NCBI RefSeq assembly: GCF_001295925.1
Contig: NZ_LJHQ01000003.1
Location: 372,001 to 436,000, forward strand
From: Allobosea sp. AAP35
Lineage (GTDB): Bacteria; Pseudomonadota; Alphaproteobacteria; Rhizobiales; Beijerinckiaceae
DNA length: 64,000 nucleotides
Direction of reading: 5' to 3'
Numbering within the stretch: position 1 is the stretch's first letter; each line of letters starts with the position of its first letter. The translations under genes and the position numbers were made by a program. The notes below the pieces were generated by a model. That model did no database searches. It was given only the letters and a program-made list of their open reading frames with translations, and was not told the origin of the DNA. Positions 61,496 to 64,000 of the stretch are shown piece after piece.

Positions 61496-62050
61496 ATGCT
61501 GCGCACATCGCTTGCCACCCTCGCTGTCCTGACATCGCTCGGCCTGGCCGCGCTGCCGGCGGGGGCACAGGCTCCCGATCCCGCCAACACCCTGATCATG
61601 GAGACCAAGGGCGGCCCGGTCACGATCCGGCTGCGGCCTGATCTCGCGCCCAGGCATGTCGAGCAGATCAAGGCGCTGACCAAGCGCGGCTTCTATGACG
61701 GCATCGTCTTCCACCGCGTCATCGACGGCTTCATGGCCCAGACCGGCGATCCGACCGGCACTGGCACCGGCGGCTCCGATCTGCCCAATATCAAGGCGGA
61801 GTTCACCCCGACACCCTACAAGGTGGGTTCGGTCGGTATGGCGCGCTCGCAATCGCCCGACTCGGCCAATTCGCAGTTCTTCATCTGCTTCGAGGGCTGC
61901 GGCTCGCTGACCGGGCAGTATACGCTCTTCGGCGAGGTCGTTTCGGGGATGGATGCAGTTCGCAAGATCAAGAAGGGCGCTCCCGGCAGCGGCTTGGTCT
62001 CGGGCCCTGACAAGATCGACCGGATGCGCCTGCAGGCCGACGCCAAGTAG
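61496..62050 (+). CDS. ppiA: periplasmic cyclophilin-type peptidyl-prolyl isomerase
   Basis: 184 aa. A signal peptide (LRTSLATLAVLTSLGLAALPAGA) precedes a bacterial cyclophilin domain: [20 protein letters not shown] with the catalytic Arg of the FHRV motif, [27 protein letters not shown] 61496 lies 6 nt from GGAG; a first ATG at 61490 is too close to it. A gene 2 bp downstream and the cytosolic paralogue follow. Confidence 0.92.
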   Translation: MLRTSLATLAVLTSLGLAALPAGAQAPDPANTLIMETKGGPVTIRLRPDLAPRHVEQIKALTKRGFYDGIVFHRVIDGFMAQTGDPTGTGTGGSDLPNIKAEFTPTPYKVGSVGMARSQSPDSANSQFFICFEGCGSLTGQYTLFGEVVSGMDAVRKIKKGAPGSGLVSGPDKIDRMRLQADAK

Positions 62051-62051
62051 T

Positions 62052-62735
62052 ATGCGCGCGGGTCGGGCGGTTGACCGATTTCGCGCAAGCCTTTTGGTTC
62101 GCGCAAGTCTGATCTGCTCTCTATCGCTGTCGTTCGTCGGCCCCGGGACTACGCAGGAAACCCGCGATTTTGGCCTGCCACCCGCCTCTGGCTCGCAAAA
62201 TCCGGTCCTCCCGCCGCCATCGGGGTCGCAGAACCCGGTTCTGCCGCCGCCGAGCGGACAGCGCTATGTCCCGGGTGTCGGTGGGCCGTTTCGAGGGGAC
62301 GATCTGCCCGGCAGCGGCGACCGCCGAACACAGCCGCCACCGCGTTCCGGCAGCGGCGAAATCGGCGTCGTCGGCGGAATCGACCCCTCGACGGAATCCT
62401 TCAAGAGCGCCGCGCTCGATCGTCTGGGCGATATCGGACCGGCCCTGCGACGCTGCTGGACGCCCCCCGCCTTCGACGGCGCCGACAGCGGCGTGATGGC
62501 GACCGTGCGGTTCAGCCTGCGCCGTGACGGCACGCTCTTCGGCCAACCCCGCGTGACCTGGGAAACGAAAAGATCCGATCCCGATCTACGCCGGCGCTTC
62601 GTCGATTCGGTGGTGGCGGCGGTCCAGGCCTGCACACCAATGAGGTTGTCCCCGGCGCTGGGAGCCGCTATCGCGGGACGACCTTTGTCCATCCGCTTCC
62701 ACGGCCGCGCGCCGTCCACTGAAAGGCCGATCTGA
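62052..62735 (+). CDS. exported protein with Pro-rich repeats and TonB/TolA C-terminal-like domain
   Basis: 227 aa. The N-terminus has a hydrophobic export segment (SLLVRASLICSLSLSFVGPG). Then come repeated SGSQNPVLPPP units (two full, one degenerate) in a Pro/Gly-rich linker, and from about residue 117 a domain (LGDIGPALRRCWTPPAFD, VMATVRFSLRRDGTLFGQPR, FVDSVVAAVQACTPMRL) that resembles the C-terminal fold of TonB/TolA. Such proteins bridge the periplasm, but no TonB-type anchor box is evident. It lies 1 bp after ppiA, and its stop overlaps the ppiB ATG, so all three are co-translated. Confidence 0.7.
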   Translation: MRAGRAVDRFRASLLVRASLICSLSLSFVGPGTTQETRDFGLPPASGSQNPVLPPPSGSQNPVLPPPSGQRYVPGVGGPFRGDDLPGSGDRRTQPPPRSGSGEIGVVGGIDPSTESFKSAALDRLGDIGPALRRCWTPPAFDGADSGVMATVRFSLRRDGTLFGQPRVTWETKRSDPDLRRRFVDSVVAAVQACTPMRLSPALGAAIAGRPLSIRFHGRAPSTERPI

Positions 62736-63205
62736 TGTCCCACGATCCCGAGAACACCCTCGTCATGGAAACCACCAAGGGCAAGGTGGTGATCAAGCTG
62801 CGCCCCGACCTGGCGCCCAACCATGTCGAACGCCTCAAGCTGCTCGCTCGCGAGGGCTTCTATGACGGCATCGTCTTCCATCGCGTCATTGACGGCTTCA
62901 TGGCGCAGGTCGGCTGCCCGCACGGCACCGGCACCGGCGGCTCGAAGCACCCCGACCTCGCCCAGGAGTTCAACGCCGAGCCGCATGTGCGCGGCGTCTG
63001 CTCGATGGCCCGCTCGCAGAACCCGAACTCGGCCAACAGCCAGTTCTTCATCGTCTTCGAGGACGCACGCTTCCTCGACAAGCAGTACACCGCCTGGGGC
63101 CAGGTCGTCGAAGGCATGGAGATCGTGGATAAGATCAAGCGCGGCGAGCCCGTGCGCGACCCCGATTCGATCGTCTCGATGAAGGTCCTGGCCGACGTCG
63201 CCTGA
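62735..63205 (+). CDS. ppiB: cytosolic cyclophilin-type peptidyl-prolyl isomerase
   Basis: 156 aa, no signal peptide. Cyclophilin signatures [32 protein letters not shown] and [17 protein letters not shown], with catalytic Arg in FHRV. It is a close paralogue of the upstream periplasmic enzyme, so the pair arose by duplication with one copy exported. The start shares a base with the preceding stop (TGATG). queA follows 8 bp later, a conserved order. Confidence 0.96.
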   Translation: MSHDPENTLVMETTKGKVVIKLRPDLAPNHVERLKLLAREGFYDGIVFHRVIDGFMAQVGCPHGTGTGGSKHPDLAQEFNAEPHVRGVCSMARSQNPNSANSQFFIVFEDARFLDKQYTAWGQVVEGMEIVDKIKRGEPVRDPDSIVSMKVLADVA

Positions 63206-63213
63206 GCCGGACC

Positions 63214-64000
63214 GTGGATGTCGGTCTTTTCGATTTCGACCTCCCCGAAGACCGCATCGCGCTGAGGCCCGCCAGCCCGCGCGATGCGGCGCGTCTGCTC
63301 GTCGTCCGGCCCGATGCGGTTAAGCTGTTCGAGGATCGCGGCATCCGCGACCTCGTAAGTCTGCTTGAGCCGGGCGACGCACTCGTGCTCAACGACACGC
63401 GCGTGATCCCCTCGCGTCTTTATGGCCGCCGCGCCCGGGGCGAGACTTCGGCGCGCGTCGAGATCATGCTGCACAAGCGCGAGGCCCAGGATCGCTGGCT
63501 CGCCTTCGCGCGGCCGGCCAAGAAGCTGGCTCTGGGCGAGACGATCGTCTTTGAAAATGCGCTCGAGGGCGCCGCCTGCGAACTCGGCAGGCTGCAGGCG
63601 GAGGTTGTCGCCAAGGCGGATGGCGGGGAAGTCGAACTGCGCTTTGCGCTGTCGGGTCCTCATCTCGACGAGGCCATCGCGCGCCTGGGCGAACTCCCGC
63701 TACCGCCCTATATCGCCGGCAAACGCGCCACCGACGCGGCCGATGCGAGCGATTACCAGACGATGCATGCCCGCACCGATGGGGCGGTTGCGGCGCCGAC
63801 CGCGGGCCTGCATTTCACGCCGGAGCTTGTCGCGGCGCTGGAAGCCCGCGGCGTGACCCGCCATCTGGTGACCTTGCATGTCGGCGCCGGCACCTTCCTG
63901 CCGGTGAAGGCTGACGACACCGACGATCACCGCATGCATGCCGAATGGGGAAGTGTTTCGCCGCCAACGGCCTCGGCGCTGAACGCCGTCCGTGCAAGGG
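63214..64000 (+). CDS. queA: S-adenosylmethionine:tRNA ribosyltransferase-isomerase, 5' part (cut by window edge)
   Basis: About 262 codons are visible with no stop. QueA transfers the ribosyl group of SAM to preQ1 in tRNA in queuosine synthesis. The frame starts at GTG 63214 and reads [20 protein letters not shown], the family N-terminus, followed by [34 protein letters not shown] sequence and [20 protein letters not shown]. An ATG at 63218 is out of frame. tgt is normally downstream, beyond the window. Confidence 0.95.
   Translation, partial: MDVGLFDFDLPEDRIALRPASPRDAARLLVVRPDAVKLFEDRGIRDLVSLLEPGDALVLNDTRVIPSRLYGRRARGETSARVEIMLHKREAQDRWLAFARPAKKLALGETIVFENALEGAACELGRLQAEVVAKADGGEVELRFALSGPHLDEAIARLGELPLPPYIAGKRATDAADASDYQTMHARTDGAVAAPTAGLHFTPELVAALEARGVTRHLVTLHVGAGTFLPVKADDTDDHRMHAEWGSVSPPTASALNAVRAR

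Overview
This window is GC-rich, gene-dense chromosomal DNA from an alphaproteobacterium, most likely a member of the Hyphomicrobiales (Rhizobiales) close to Bosea, Methylobacterium or Bradyrhizobium. The genus is an inference. Supporting signs are a complete 14-gene nuo operon followed by birA, RNase J, methylmalonyl-CoA epimerase and DUF1467; a DivK-PleD pair; an EipB envelope protein; the rnr-DUF983-NUDIX-rpmG cluster; the tig-clpP-clpX-lon block; ACC deaminase next to an Lrp-type regulator; and Rhizobiales-style intergenic palindromes.

Layout. 1-7,949: a minus-strand run of FemAB-like (cut by the edge), GDPD and RidA genes; eipB convergent with dinB-DUF3572; divK-pleD; small genes; rpmG and a NUDIX hydrolase. 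7,986-11,103: DUF983 and RNase R, preceded by a short leader-like unit whose ribosome-binding region is complementary to the 16S 3' end over 17 nt. 11,381-17,542: the urtABCDE urea ABC transporter behind a perfect sigma-54 -24/-12 element. 17,550-21,214: Lrp regulator and divergent acdS, then gnd and gntK. 21,229-23,066: a DoxX protein and a multicopper-oxidase-like protein that has lost most copper ligands. 23,245-30,153: tRNA-Leu, trigger factor, clpP, clpX and lon. 30,249-31,384: tRNA-Val, tRNA-Asp and a quieter, lower-GC stretch. 31,385-38,507: an NHL propeller, a DeoR regulator with a CtrA-type box in front of it, and a 1,699-aa secreted RTX protein with an N-terminal phosphodiesterase domain. 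38,680-41,198: response regulator, HWE kinase, M15-like peptidase and HdeA-like protein. 41,513-61,065: nuoA-N with three extra small genes, then birA, rnj, mce, ridA and DUF1467. 61,170-64,000: a small orphan unit, two cyclophilins flanking a TonB/TolA C-terminal-like protein, and the 5' part of queA.

How the parts work together. The core is housekeeping: respiratory complex I, cytosolic proteolysis and folding (Tig, ClpXP, Lon), RNA turnover (RNase R, RNase J) and cell-cycle signalling (DivK, PleD). The accessory content concerns nitrogen and plant or soil life: urea import under likely RpoN/NtrC control, ACC (ethylene precursor) degradation, and gluconate phosphorylation and oxidation. The RTX-GDPD exoprotein with its DeoR neighbour may act in extracellular phosphodiester scavenging. 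At least seven palindromic repeat elements lie between or inside operons; one is translated as part of UrtD.

No CRISPR array, insertion sequence, prophage, rRNA or replication origin was seen.
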